Part shown: positions 9,589-18,777 of the stretch, piece after piece | Layout of the letters: each line of letters opens with the position of its first letter | How positions within the stretch are numbered: the stretch's first letter is position 1 | From: Staphylococcus sp. IVB6181 | GTDB lineage: Bacteria > Bacillota > Bacilli > Staphylococcales > Staphylococcaceae | Reading direction: 5' to 3' | NCBI RefSeq assembly: GCF_025561445.1 | Contig: NZ_CP095096.1 | Span: 1,839,822-1,903,821 of the forward strand | DNA: 64,000 nt | The notes under the pieces: generated by a model | The model's input: only the letters and a program-made list of their open reading frames with translations | Told to the model about the DNA's origin: nothing | Databases searched by the model: none | Position numbers and translations under genes: made by a program

Positions 9589-10551
9589 TTATTTATAATC
9601 TTTGCTGAAAACTATATTCTTTTTAATTAACACTAACATGTATGGAGCAAGCACAATTAAGAAACACCAATTATAGATTGCAATCCGATCAGAAAATGCT
9701 TGGAAACCAAACAAACCGAACTCAGTACCTGATAATAAAAGATATTTCATTAAATCTGCGGTAATAATTTTTGTTAGATACAATCCTAAACCTAATATAA
9801 CAATTAAAATTGTGAACACTAAAAAATCTAAACGGTTACCACTAGACCCAGATAAATAGTAAAACTGAGCTGATGTATACTCCTTAAATATAGACAATTG
9901 TCCAAATATTTTTTGGTTTATTCCAGTTAAAAATAACAAAATTGACAGTCCAAATGATATAAATGCAAATCTCACGCGAATATAACGACTCAACATTAAA
10001 ATCGGTACTATTAAAATACTGGAAGTATGAATCAACGGCAATAATAAAAACCATAGCTTTTTCCACTTTTTAAAATGAAACATAACTATTACCAAACTAA
10101 TAACCAGCAAATGTCTAATAATGTTTGTAGACATGGTTAAATAGATAGGGCTATAAGTATAAAAGATAAGTGCAAACAAAGCTAAATTTTTATCATCATA
10201 AAAATGGTAGATTCCAATTGCAATAAGTAAGTTAATGATAACTACAATGATGATAAACGTATATTCTTGAAAACCTTGCAGTAACAGCCAAGCTATTATT
10301 CTGAACAAAGGTTCAAAAATATCCAACGTAAAAATATGTACAAAATCAGTGTCTTTTATATCTTCAAATGCAATCTGATATGCTTCGTAATCCGTGGCAC
10401 TTGTAATTTGTTTCTCAAACAATACATAAAATAAATTTGCTGTAAAAATCATATAAATACAAAATGCGATACCCTTACTTAGTTGAATGTGAGAAAGATA
10501 AATAACAATTAATAATAGTATGAGAGTCAAAGTGATAAATATCATAAGCAA
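9589..10551 (-). CDS. EpsG-family polysaccharide polymerase-like membrane protein
   Basis: The 320-residue protein is almost entirely hydrophobic, with about ten predicted membrane helices. Features of the EpsG/Wzy-like family are visible: an early extracellular loop with DYEAYQIAFED and EPLFRIIAW, a central RHLLVISLVIVMFHFKKW segment and LIHTSSILIVPI, where the His-Thr-Ser is typical. Such proteins polymerise exopolysaccharide repeat units at the membrane. The first in-frame start is a TTG with AGGA seven bases upstream; the ATG two codons later is less well spaced. It lies 176 bases after capC, so it may be read with capABC. Confidence 0.75.
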   Translation of the reverse strand: MLMIFITLTLILLLIVIYLSHIQLSKGIAFCIYMIFTANLFYVLFEKQITSATDYEAYQIAFEDIKDTDFVHIFTLDIFEPLFRIIAWLLLQGFQEYTFIIIVVIINLLIAIGIYHFYDDKNLALFALIFYTYSPIYLTMSTNIIRHLLVISLVIVMFHFKKWKKLWFLLLPLIHTSSILIVPILMLSRYIRVRFAFISFGLSILLFLTGINQKIFGQLSIFKEYTSAQFYYLSGSSGNRLDFLVFTILIVILGLGLYLTKIITADLMKYLLLSGTEFGLFGFQAFSDRIAIYNWCFLIVLAPYMLVLIKKNIVFSKDYK

Positions 10552-10578
10552 TCAAAGTTCCTATCTCCAATGCCGTTA

Positions 10579-10632
10579 TTACATATTCCACGGCATAATT
10601 GTTTCGTTTTTAGCAGTACTAAATTCAAACAC
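10579..10632 (-). CDS. 17-codon small ORF between capC and the EpsG-like gene
   Basis: A GTG lies eight bases after AAGGAG, the strongest ribosome-binding site in this gap, and opens a 17-codon frame (MFEFSTAKNETIMPWNM) ending in TAA 28 bases before the EpsG-like start. It could be a small peptide, a leader that couples translation to the next gene, or the 5' stump of a deleted capsule gene. I cannot tell which. The rest of the 10552-10727 gap shows no gene or clear terminator. Confidence 0.4.
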   Translation of the reverse strand: MFEFSTAKNETIMPWNM

Positions 10633-10727
10633 TTCTCACACTCCTTTTAAATTCAAAAATTTACTACGACCACCACACAATTTATACATCCTTAAGAGCA
10701 GAATAGGTTGTCATTAACTTTAGGTTT

Positions 10728-11489
10728 TTAAAACAACCAAAACTTCTTATGCGATGTTTCAATCGGCTGATATTTTGTAATGCGTTGATTTTCAATCACC
10801 TTTGTATTATTTTCTATCATTTCGTTAATTTCATTTTGATAATCTTTTAACCTGTGGACCTTTTTTAGTTCACCTAATCGAAATGGTCTTTGTTCTGCGT
10901 GATGTGCATCAGATCCTATGAAATGAACAAGTTGATGCTCAATCATTTGCAAGGATTGGTTTTGAATTTTCCTTCCCAAATCACCTGCTAATGAAGATGC
11001 TGTTAATTGGCTTAATGCACCTGCACTGACAAGTTGGTATAACAAGTTAATGTCTTTCGAAATTGCTTTATTACGTTCAGGATGAACAATAATTGGTATA
11101 AAACCTTTAGTTTGTATTTTATAAATCAAACTAGGCATATAGTGAGGTACAGCGTTTGTAGGCATTTCGATTAATAGATACTTTGAACGATTCACGCCTT
11201 TTATTTCACCGTTCTCGATTTCATTTATTATTTGGTCCGAAACTCTAATTTCTTGTCCTGGATAGATTATCAAATTTAAATCTCTAACCGCTTCTAAAGC
11301 ATTTAATTTTTGAACACACACTTCCACTTGGTCAAACGTATTATTATAGTAATGATGAAGATGGTGTGGTGTTGCAATTATCCCAGTAATGTTTTGCTGT
11401 GCAGCTTGTTTCAATAATTTTAATGTTTCATCAATGTTTTGTGCGCCATCATCTACGTTTGGCAAAATATGATTGTGAATATCTATCAT
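10728..11489 (-). CDS. capC: PHP-domain tyrosine-protein phosphatase CapC/YwqE type
   Basis: CapC-type enzymes dephosphorylate the CapB tyrosine kinase and so cycle capsule synthesis. The 253-residue protein shows the PHP metal-site residues: MIDIHNHILP and DDGA at the N-terminus, ATPHH near residue 43, PGQE, IIVHPERN and IGSDAHH near residue 195. It overlaps capB by four bases (ATGA), the usual kinase-phosphatase coupling. It resembles the phosphatase at 26872-27639 more closely than the one at 13915-14643. Confidence 0.92.
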   Translation of the reverse strand: MIDIHNHILPNVDDGAQNIDETLKLLKQAAQQNITGIIATPHHLHHYYNNTFDQVEVCVQKLNALEAVRDLNLIIYPGQEIRVSDQIINEIENGEIKGVNRSKYLLIEMPTNAVPHYMPSLIYKIQTKGFIPIIVHPERNKAISKDINLLYQLVSAGALSQLTASSLAGDLGRKIQNQSLQMIEHQLVHFIGSDAHHAEQRPFRLGELKKVHRLKDYQNEINEMIENNTKVIENQRITKYQPIETSHKKFWLF

Positions 11490-12184
11490 TTACCGCTTTC
11501 TCCATAATAAGAATAATAACTTGAAGAATTATCTTCAGTTGTTTTGTTTAAAACCACCCCTAAAATTTTGGTACCTGTGTGTTCCAATAACTCTTGAGCT
11601 TTCTTAATATCATTGCGATTATTCTCTTTAACATCTATAACTAAAACGACATAACCACTATGTTCTGCCAGTAATTGCGCATCCGTCACTGTATTAACGG
11701 GCGGTGTATCAATTATGATCAAATCATAAATTTTATATAGTCGATTCAATACAGTTTGAAATTGCTTAGATCCAAGTAACTCTGAAGGATTAAGCGGTAT
11801 TGGGCCTGATGTTAATAAATCTAAAATTTCCACATCAGTGTGTTTTATTGCTTCATCAAACTCTGCTTGATTAATAATTAAACTCGACAACCCATTACTA
11901 TTCGAAGTGTTAAAAACATAATGTTGTGTTGGTTTTCTCATATCCCCGTCAATCAGTAAAGTTTTGTACCCCGCTTGTGCATATGTGACTGCCACATTAG
12001 AAGAAACGAATGATTTCCCGACTGAAGGTCGTTCTGATGTAAACACTATAGATTTAATATCATCTTTTTCTGTTGAAAACATGATATTGGTACGAATACC
12101 TTTAAACTTTTCACTAATGACAGATTTAGGATCATTTTTTGTAATTAAACCATCTTGGATGACGTGTTGGCGCTGCTTAGACAT
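11486..12184 (-). CDS. capB: Tyrosine-protein kinase CapB (BY-kinase)
   Basis: The 232-residue cytoplasmic BY-kinase pairs with the membrane activator CapA and autophosphorylates a C-terminal tyrosine cluster to control capsule chain length. Walker A lies in ERPSVGKSFVSSN, Walker A' in LLIDGDMRKPT and Walker B in LIIIDTPPV. The C-terminus carries YYSYY followed by GESGK, the phosphorylation cluster. GGGAGG lies 12 bases before the ATG, slightly long. It starts 20 bases after capA and overlaps capC. Confidence 0.94.
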   Translation of the reverse strand: MSKQRQHVIQDGLITKNDPKSVISEKFKGIRTNIMFSTEKDDIKSIVFTSERPSVGKSFVSSNVAVTYAQAGYKTLLIDGDMRKPTQHYVFNTSNSNGLSSLIINQAEFDEAIKHTDVEILDLLTSGPIPLNPSELLGSKQFQTVLNRLYKIYDLIIIDTPPVNTVTDAQLLAEHSGYVVLVIDVKENNRNDIKKAQELLEHTGTKILGVVLNKTTEDNSSSYYSYYGESGK

Positions 12185-12204
12185 AAGTCAAAAACGCCTC
12201 CCTT

Positions 12205-12876
12205 CTATTTCTTCTTGCTTAATTCAGTAATTGAACCTAACACAGGCAGATTCAATACTTCTTCAACATCATTTTCATTCTTTATTCTTTTATCAAACAG
12301 CAGCTTTAAAACAATGATAAAAAAAGCTGAAATTATGCCGAGACAAAAACATATACCACCATTAACCAATGGTCTAGGAGATACCTTTTTAGCATCGACT
12401 GCTTTCGATAAGACAGACACATTATCAATATTCATGATTTTGCTTGCATCACGACTAAAAACATTTGTAATTTCATTAGCTACCGTTACTGCATCTTTCT
12501 CACTCTTACTTGTAACGGTAATATTTATAATTTGAGATTCTGCTTGATTGTTAACTGTCAACATTTGAGATATTACTTTACTTGAATATTTACCTTGCAA
12601 TTCTTTTGATACTTTATCTAAAATCCTAGGACTCTTAATAATTTCACCATAAGTTTTAACAAGATGAATATTTGATTGGACTTGTTGTGCCATCATTTCA
12701 TTGTTGCTTTTCTTTTGATTCACTAAAATTTGAGTGGTTGTTGCATACTTTGGTTGTATTAAAAAAAAGCTAATGAATAGACCTAAAACTAGAAAGCATA
12801 AAGGTAAAATAATCAATAACTTAATATATTTTTTTAAAATGACCAACAAATTGACTAAGTCTAATTTCTTTTTTAT
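12205..12876 (-). CDS. capA: Capsule chain-length regulator/kinase activator CapA, apparent ATA start
   Basis: CapA is the Wzz-type membrane protein that activates CapB. Two helices are seen, one near residues 18-40 and one near 176-196 after PRPLVNGG; the extracellular part carries PKYATTTQILVNQ and the cytoplasmic tail FDKRIKNENDVEEVLNLPVLGS. No ATG or GTG opens the conserved N-terminus. GGAGG is followed after five bases by ATA, giving KKKLDLVNLLVILKKY after the initiator, equal in length to the S. aureus CapA N-terminus as I recall it (223 residues). The first conventional start is TTG at 12849, without a ribosome-binding site, which would trim nine residues. Confidence 0.85.
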   Translation of the reverse strand: MKKKLDLVNLLVILKKYIKLLIILPLCFLVLGLFISFFLIQPKYATTTQILVNQKKSNNEMMAQQVQSNIHLVKTYGEIIKSPRILDKVSKELQGKYSSKVISQMLTVNNQAESQIINITVTSKSEKDAVTVANEITNVFSRDASKIMNIDNVSVLSKAVDAKKVSPRPLVNGGICFCLGIISAFFIIVLKLLFDKRIKNENDVEEVLNLPVLGSITELSKKK

Positions 12877-12985
12877 GATGTCCTCCGCTATATGTATTTT
12901 GCACTATTTTATTGCACGTAATACATTATATAGCATGTTCATGTATTTTTGTATTGGAAATTCTTTAATTTATATAAATTTGTGC
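12877..12985 (-). promoter_or_regulatory. Probable capABC promoter region
   Basis: The upstream transcription unit is closed by the hairpin at 12986-13025, so capA needs its own promoter here. The minus strand contains GCTATATAATG, giving a TATAAT -10, but no clear -35 hexamer at 16-18 bases. The gap is strongly AT-rich. Evidence is positional plus a hexamer match. Confidence 0.45.
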
Positions 12986-13025
12986 AAAAAAAGCACCTAC
13001 TTAATGAATAAACATTAGTAGATGC
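12986..13025 (-). terminator. Terminator of the GT4-wzy-wzx-PHP-GT2 operon
   Basis: GCATCTACTAATG and CATTAAGTAGGTGC form an imperfect stem on the minus strand, followed by a run of seven T. It separates the GT2 gene from capABC. The remaining stretch 13026-13114 shows no gene. Confidence 0.75.
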
Positions 13026-13114
13026 TATAAATTAATATAAGCGAACATACTGCAAAAGATTTCCATTACTGAATTAGTATCACTCTAACTTCCAATTCTT
13101 TATTCACTTACAAA

Positions 13115-13915
13115 TCAAGAGTTTAAATGCTGACGCTTTAATACCTTTATCTTTCTGATTTGATATTTTAATTTTTCAAACTGACAAGCTATTACAAATG
13201 TTGCTTTGTTGATTTTACCTGCTTTGTATAATGCATAAAAGACATAGAGTACGCCTTCATGCATTTTCTTTAGATTCGCAGTCAAACCACTATCTCCAAA
13301 ATCTTCTTTAAATGAATAACACATTACTTTATTGATAAAGACGCCTTTTTTATGATCGCCTAATAATCTGCCCCACATCATTAAATCTTCTACATATCGC
13401 ATTCCTGGTTCAAATTGATATTGTCCATCATTTTTCATGATTACAGAACGTACTGGAATTTTGTTTTTTAATAATATTGGTAATAATTTAATCGGTTGTG
13501 TAGTGAATGCAGCATCTTGATCTACTGCAGTTTGATCAAACTGTTCAGATTGATGCGCACTAAAATATGCATTTGTCTCTTCCATCACTTTCATTTGTAC
13601 TTCTATTTTGTCCTTAGTCCATGCATCATCAGAATCTAAGAAAGCAAGATACTCACCAGTTGCAACTTCAATGCCTTTATTTCTTGAAGGACCGCAGCCA
13701 ATGTTTTCTTTAAGCGAGACTACTTTCACCCCTTCAATTTGATTCAACGCTGCTAACTTTTTATCATCTTCAATTGTATTACTGCAATCATTGATAATAA
13801 TGGTTTCTTTTACTTTCCTTGTTTGTGCTAACACTGACTCTACTGCTCTTTCAATCGTGTCATGTGCTTTAAAATATGGGATAATCACTGATACAGATTT
13901 TTGATTTTTCTTCAT
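13115..13915 (-). CDS. Family 2 glycosyltransferase
   Basis: The 266-residue GT-A fold enzyme should add one sugar of the repeat unit at the inner membrane face. SVIIPYFKAHDTIERAVESV at the N-terminus, IINDCS, GCGPSRNKGIEVATGEYLAFLDSDD with the DxD-type metal motif, and a later region with GMRYVEDLMMWGRL (Glu-Asp) are typical of GT2. No membrane helix is apparent. The start overlaps the preceding phosphatase stop by one base, so it is the last gene of the operon. Donor and acceptor sugars cannot be read from sequence. Confidence 0.88.
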   Translation of the reverse strand: MKKNQKSVSVIIPYFKAHDTIERAVESVLAQTRKVKETIIINDCSNTIEDDKKLAALNQIEGVKVVSLKENIGCGPSRNKGIEVATGEYLAFLDSDDAWTKDKIEVQMKVMEETNAYFSAHQSEQFDQTAVDQDAAFTTQPIKLLPILLKNKIPVRSVIMKNDGQYQFEPGMRYVEDLMMWGRLLGDHKKGVFINKVMCYSFKEDFGDSGLTANLKKMHEGVLYVFYALYKAGKINKATFVIACQFEKLKYQIRKIKVLKRQHLNS

Positions 13916-14643
13916 TATTTAAAATACCTATTAGCATCTATCTCTCTGTTTTGCCATATCCTTTCTGAGTTGTTCATTACATATGTTTTGAATTCATGGT
14001 TTTCTATCCGGTTATAACATTGATCAATACAAAAGATTCGCTTGTTGTTATTATGTGCATCACTACCAATAATATGAAATTTTTTATGTGCAATCATATA
14101 TTGAGCTGTATTTTTTGTTGATTCACCATAATCACCAAGTATCGAAGCCGCATTCATTTGAAGTAAACAGCCTTTCGCTGCTAGTTCATCTAAACGGTGA
14201 AGTTCTTCACGAATTACTGCATTGCGTTCTGGATGCGCAATGATTGGTGAATACCCTCTTTCAATAACAAAATCAATTAATTCATCAATATAGTATGGAT
14301 AACTATCAAAGGGCAATTCTAATAAAATATAGCGATGACTTTGACCTAGAGTCAGCAACTTATTATTATTAAAGTGTGTCATAAAATAAGGGTCTAAGTG
14401 AATTTCTTGCCCACCTTTAAGTTCAATATCTATACCTAATTCTTTAAATTTTTCATTTAATTGCTTAACCTTATACAAAATTTCATCTTTATCTGACTCG
14501 AAAACTTTCGTTTTAAAATGCGGAGTTGTTATGATTTTATCAATTCCAATCGAGGCAGCATAACGAGCCATTTCTATTGATTCTTCCATTGTTTTCGGAC
14601 CATCATCAATGTCAAAAATAATATGATCATGTATATCAATCAT
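13915..14643 (-). CDS. PHP-domain tyrosine phosphatase, second CapC/YwqE-like copy
   Basis: The 242-residue protein shows the same metal-binding pattern as CapC: MIDIHDHIIFDIDDGP, TTPHF, KGGQEIHLDP, IIAHPERN and IGSDAHNN. It is more distant from CapC than the third copy, for example lacking the conserved ALSQ segment and having LLQMNAASILGDYG instead. Its place between wzx and GT2 genes, far from a kinase gene, suggests it came with a different capsule cassette. It overlaps wzx by four bases. Confidence 0.9.
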   Translation of the reverse strand: MIDIHDHIIFDIDDGPKTMEESIEMARYAASIGIDKIITTPHFKTKVFESDKDEILYKVKQLNEKFKELGIDIELKGGQEIHLDPYFMTHFNNNKLLTLGQSHRYILLELPFDSYPYYIDELIDFVIERGYSPIIAHPERNAVIREELHRLDELAAKGCLLQMNAASILGDYGESTKNTAQYMIAHKKFHIIGSDAHNNNKRIFCIDQCYNRIENHEFKTYVMNNSERIWQNREIDANRYFK

Positions 14644-16085
14644 ATAGATTTCTCCTTTCTCAACATACTTCTTAACACAAATATCAGATGTTCATTTTTT
14701 AACATTAAATTACAAATTAAATATATTAAAATTCCCGTAATAATTTCGATCATTGTCGTTAACATAGGGGGATGTAAATAAGGTGCAATAAATACAATTA
14801 CAATATACATCAAACAACTTGATATCAAACTTTTTACAATACTTGCTGAGTGATATATAATTCCTTCTTTTTTTATGTCGACAAAACGCCAAATTAAAAT
14901 AATTGTTTCAGCAATAATACGCGCAACAGCGATACCATATATTCCTATGGGAAATATCAATGCAAATGACAAAATAGTATTTACGAGACCATCCACAATC
15001 AGCGACAAATTATATGAAGCTACGCGATGTTTAGCCAATAAATATTGGCGGCTCATCATCATGTTTAATGGAATAATGACCAGCAAAATAGATAATACCG
15101 TCATCAATGGTACTGATTCATAAAAAGATTTGCCAAAGAACCAAATATAAAACTGAGGCATAATCGCTATGACACCAAAAACCATTGGGATAGTCAGTAA
15201 CAATTGCACATGAATGTTACTTTCTAATATTTTTTTAATAGATTTGTGGCCGTTTTGAGTTAATTTTGTTAAACGCGGCAACATAACTAAATCAATTGTA
15301 TTAACTAATATAATTGCAACGGTCAAAATATTGAATGTATTTGAAAATATCCCAACATCTTTGTAAGTTAAACTAACACCTATTACTAAACAGTTCAGAC
15401 TGGTAAATAAGTTTAACTGTCCATTAGGCAAAAAATAAGCGAACGAAGACTTAATAATAAATCCTACTTGCCGCCATTGAATCGATGTAAATTCAATCTC
15501 CCTAAACAAATTGAAAAACAATGGAATTTGATTAAAAACAGTAATGGCCGCAATTATGAAAGTATAAAGTGCTAGATCTGATGGATCATGTACAAAGCAC
15601 ACTACTACTATTAAAACTAAAAAGGACATTAACATATTTATTAAACTTGGCAATTTAAACTTTTCCACGCCTGCATAGTACCAAGATATATCAAAAAATG
15701 CTCCAATTAAAAATATTCCCTGCAAATAAAAAATCAATTGGTAACTATCTATAAACCAAAATACCATCAACAGATAACAAAATAATACAACTATTGATAA
15801 CAGTGCCTTGCTTACAAATATATTCCAAAACGTTTGGGAAAGTTTTCTTTTTGATTGATCATTCTCTGCTATCAGACGATTAAAATAGAGTTGTACTCCT
15901 AAACTCGCAATCATTAAAAAGTACTGGACAATTGTAAATGAAAATGAGGAAACACCTACACCACTTGGTCCAAATGCTCTTGAAACTATTGGAATTGTAA
16001 TCATAGGTGTCATCATTCTAATAACTTGATATAACCCTTGATAAATTAAATTTTCTTTTAAAGTGCCCTTATTCACATACTTCAC
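14640..16085 (-). CDS. Polysaccharide repeat-unit flippase, Wzx type
   Basis: The 481-residue protein has about twelve to fourteen predicted membrane helices and the N-terminal pattern of MATE/MOP-type polysaccharide exporters (LIYQGLYQVIRMMTPMITIP, then SRAFGPSGVGVSSFSF). It would flip undecaprenyl-linked repeat units to the outer face. It overlaps wzy by 17 bases and the following phosphatase by four, so the operon is tightly packed. The coding sequence is intact and AT-rich relative to the housekeeping genes nearby. Confidence 0.88.
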   Translation of the reverse strand: MKYVNKGTLKENLIYQGLYQVIRMMTPMITIPIVSRAFGPSGVGVSSFSFTIVQYFLMIASLGVQLYFNRLIAENDQSKRKLSQTFWNIFVSKALLSIVVLFCYLLMVFWFIDSYQLIFYLQGIFLIGAFFDISWYYAGVEKFKLPSLINMLMSFLVLIVVVCFVHDPSDLALYTFIIAAITVFNQIPLFFNLFREIEFTSIQWRQVGFIIKSSFAYFLPNGQLNLFTSLNCLVIGVSLTYKDVGIFSNTFNILTVAIILVNTIDLVMLPRLTKLTQNGHKSIKKILESNIHVQLLLTIPMVFGVIAIMPQFYIWFFGKSFYESVPLMTVLSILLVIIPLNMMMSRQYLLAKHRVASYNLSLIVDGLVNTILSFALIFPIGIYGIAVARIIAETIILIWRFVDIKKEGIIYHSASIVKSLISSCLMYIVIVFIAPYLHPPMLTTMIEIITGILIYLICNLMLKNEHLIFVLRSMLRKEKSI

Positions 16086-17319
16086 TTCTTTTCTGGCTAA
16101 TATACTTACCTATTCCAAAGATAAGACCGATAATCAAAGCGACATAACGTGAGTTATTAAGTGAAACGGTCATACTATATATCACTATGACACCCGAAAT
16201 GATAATCAAATAATTATAATTGTCTTGAATTTTACGCACTTTCAGTAATTGATATAGCCGTTGAATCAATAAATATATAAAGATGATCGTAAATACAGCG
16301 CCCCATTCAGCTACGATTTGAATTAAAGTGTTATGGGCTACAAATCCAACGTTATTAATTTGTTGACCAACATGTGTATATTCTAATAAACCAATACCAA
16401 AACCATACGTATACCGAATAATATCAATACCATTTTGCCATACTAGTATTCTATTGGATCCTCCTACATTAATAGATGCTGTTCCTTCCGAAAAAACACT
16501 TAACATTCTTGCGGCAGAAGGAATACGCTCTATTACTTCAAAATTAGAAATAATTATCTTTACAGTACTTATTATCATAAGCATTATTAATCCCAAAGTA
16601 ATCAAGAGATGTTTATAACTTTGCTTTGCAATTTTAAGCAGTAAAAATATTGCATAGTAACCAATCAGTATTACTAAAATAACTAATGATGTTTTAGAAC
16701 CTGAAGTAAATATCGCTCCAATTGTGATTATGGCAGCAGCCATCTTTAATCCAAATGGTTTCACAAATTTAAATATTAAAATAAGGGTAACTATCTGTGT
16801 TAAAGCAAAATAATTAGGATCATTCATTAACCCTCTCGCTCTAACAATATCGTAAAAACAGAATTCTAAAAGTAAAGGAGCATGCGTAATCATACCGATT
16901 ATACATAAACTTGCAATCACTAAACTGGAAACGATATAGCTTTTCATAAAGACAACTGCTTGTTTTCTATATAACGTTAAATGATATCCTGCTAAAAAAT
17001 AAATAAAGACCATACTTATTTTAAAAATAGATCCGCATATTTCCTTTAATCCGATATTTAATTCATGATTAAATATCACAAAGATAAGCGTTATAATAAT
17101 ACGATAAGTTAATAAAGCAGTGAAAAATATCCATACATATTTCAAATGTGTATGCTCACATTGTCGATATCTTTTATATAAATATATACATAATAATATT
17201 ACAATTATGTCAGAAAAAGACGTATTTACATTAAGAATCACTGTAGACTGTTGGATGAAAACAGATAAGAGAATCAACAATACATTGAGGTAATAATCTC
17301 GATTAGTGTTTTGATTCAT
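16069..17319 (-). CDS. O-antigen ligase/polymerase-like protein, Wzy type
   Basis: The 416-residue polytopic protein resembles the Wzy_C (O-antigen ligase/polymerase) family: RARGLMNDPNYFAL in the middle, a large loop, and NNVGFVAHNTLIQIVAEWG, where the His-Asn is characteristic, before the last helices. It would polymerise lipid-linked repeat units. It is the second polymerase-like gene in the island besides the EpsG-type gene at 9589-10551. Assignment as polymerase rather than ligase rests on context beside wzx and glycosyltransferases. Confidence 0.8.
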   Translation of the reverse strand: MNQNTNRDYYLNVLLILLSVFIQQSTVILNVNTSFSDIIVILLCIYLYKRYRQCEHTHLKYVWIFFTALLTYRIIITLIFVIFNHELNIGLKEICGSIFKISMVFIYFLAGYHLTLYRKQAVVFMKSYIVSSLVIASLCIIGMITHAPLLLEFCFYDIVRARGLMNDPNYFALTQIVTLILIFKFVKPFGLKMAAAIITIGAIFTSGSKTSLVILVILIGYYAIFLLLKIAKQSYKHLLITLGLIMLMIISTVKIIISNFEVIERIPSAARMLSVFSEGTASINVGGSNRILVWQNGIDIIRYTYGFGIGLLEYTHVGQQINNVGFVAHNTLIQIVAEWGAVFTIIFIYLLIQRLYQLLKVRKIQDNYNYLIIISGVIVIYSMTVSLNNSRYVALIIGLIFGIGKYISQKRSEVCE

Positions 17320-18403
17320 AAATGGTTTCCAACTTTTTCAGCATTTTGTCTTCAGTGAACTTATCTAAATAACGATTGTAAGATTTTAAGATATCTTTTT
17401 TAATTCTGCCTTGATCAAAATAAGTCTTCATTGCAATGGCTATCGCTTTAGGTGTATTGTTTTCTACTAATATTCCGTTGTCGTTAATTAATTCGTTAAT
17501 ACCGCCCACATCACTAGCTATGATAGGTAATCCTTCTGACATGGCTTCAATAATACTTATTGGCAAACCTTCATGTTTGCTTATTAATACAAAGACATCA
17601 TATTGATATAAACTCGCTTTAACATCATATACATTACCTAAAAATTTGATATAAGGTGTTAAACCTAATGCAGCGACTTGTGCTTTACATGCTTCCAAAT
17701 TCAAACCGTCTCCAATAAACGTCAAATCAAACAATCGGTCGGTTGATTGTTTTAATAATTGAATACCTTTTATGACCATTTCATGTAACTTCGGATATTC
17801 AAAACGTGCCACCATCACAAATCGAACCGGCGGTACTTTAATAGATTCAACTTTATCTAAAACCTGATTCTGACTTTGTTTCACACTATTATGCAATGTA
17901 ATCAATTTATTTCCATCAAAATTATTACGCAGCGCTAATTGCCTATCATAATCCGAAACACAAATTACCTTATCAGTAACTCTCAAAAGCCATTTTTCTA
18001 TTTGTTTGAATAAAAAGCGTTTTAGAGGTTTCACCCCTTCTGTAAATGCCCAACTGTGTGCAGTGAATATAACATGTGTATTATATTTCTCACTGCATAT
18101 ATAAGCTAAACGTCCTAATGTACCAGCTTTAGAGGAATGCAAATGCAATATTTTTGGCTTAATAAGTCGAATAAGCTGTGCCAATTCTTTCGCACCTAAT
18201 ATATCTTCTTTAATATCAATTGGACCTTTCAGATGTTTTAAACGAATTATTTTAATATTACTATTTAACTTTTGCAGCATCGGACCGTTGTTTCCAACAG
18301 CTACATACACTTGATACTTTTTAGAGAAGTAATTTGCTAATTGAATAAGGTGTGTTTGTGCACCTTTAATGTCAGCTTTAGTTATGACATATAATATTTT
18401 CAT
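17303..18403 (-). CDS. Family 4 glycosyltransferase
   Basis: The 366-residue GT-B enzyme begins MKILYVITKADIKGAQTHL, with the glycine-containing acceptor loop, continues with LHLHSSKAGTLGRL, and has the C-terminal nucleotide-sugar site (FVMVARFEYPKLHEMVIKG, then HEGLPISIIEAMSEGLPIIA with the EX7E-type motif, then SDVGGINELI). It probably adds an early sugar of the repeat unit. AGGAG lies six bases before the ATG. It is the first gene of the GT4-wzy-wzx-PHP-GT2 operon. Confidence 0.9.
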   Translation of the reverse strand: MKILYVITKADIKGAQTHLIQLANYFSKKYQVYVAVGNNGPMLQKLNSNIKIIRLKHLKGPIDIKEDILGAKELAQLIRLIKPKILHLHSSKAGTLGRLAYICSEKYNTHVIFTAHSWAFTEGVKPLKRFLFKQIEKWLLRVTDKVICVSDYDRQLALRNNFDGNKLITLHNSVKQSQNQVLDKVESIKVPPVRFVMVARFEYPKLHEMVIKGIQLLKQSTDRLFDLTFIGDGLNLEACKAQVAALGLTPYIKFLGNVYDVKASLYQYDVFVLISKHEGLPISIIEAMSEGLPIIASDVGGINELINDNGILVENNTPKAIAIAMKTYFDQGRIKKDILKSYNRYLDKFTEDKMLKKLETIYESKH

Positions 18404-18777
18404 GATGTTCTCCTATATTAATCATAGATTGTTCTTCTTGTGTTGCAAGACGTCAAAACTACATTGTGAAAATTATACCTTTAGGCTATAAAGTTTAGCA
18501 CAATTACATAATATTATCACTATATAAATTTAAGACTTCTTCTAGTACATTAATACTTAACTTTTAAGAACTTGTCAATGAACTATTTCTTTTTGAAGAT
18601 ATTGTTCGATTTATAAATATCTGATTATTTTAGGACAATACCAGGGTGAACACCTTTATTTTTCGTTGTGTTAAACCTAATAAAATTATAAAATAATATG
18701 CAACCACTACTTTAAGTTATAGTAAATTCGACTATTTTCAACAATGGCCTATTCACACCTTTAAGGAGGAAACATCT
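18404..18777. other. 374-base divergent intergenic region
   Basis: This very AT-rich gap separates the first polysaccharide operon (minus) from the PH/SHOCT gene (plus) and must hold promoters for both. I see TATAGT about 50 bases before the plus-strand gene but no convincing -35, and several weak -10-like hexamers on the minus strand. No ORF with a ribosome-binding site, no RNA-like structure and no insertion-sequence ends were noticed. Confidence 0.5.
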
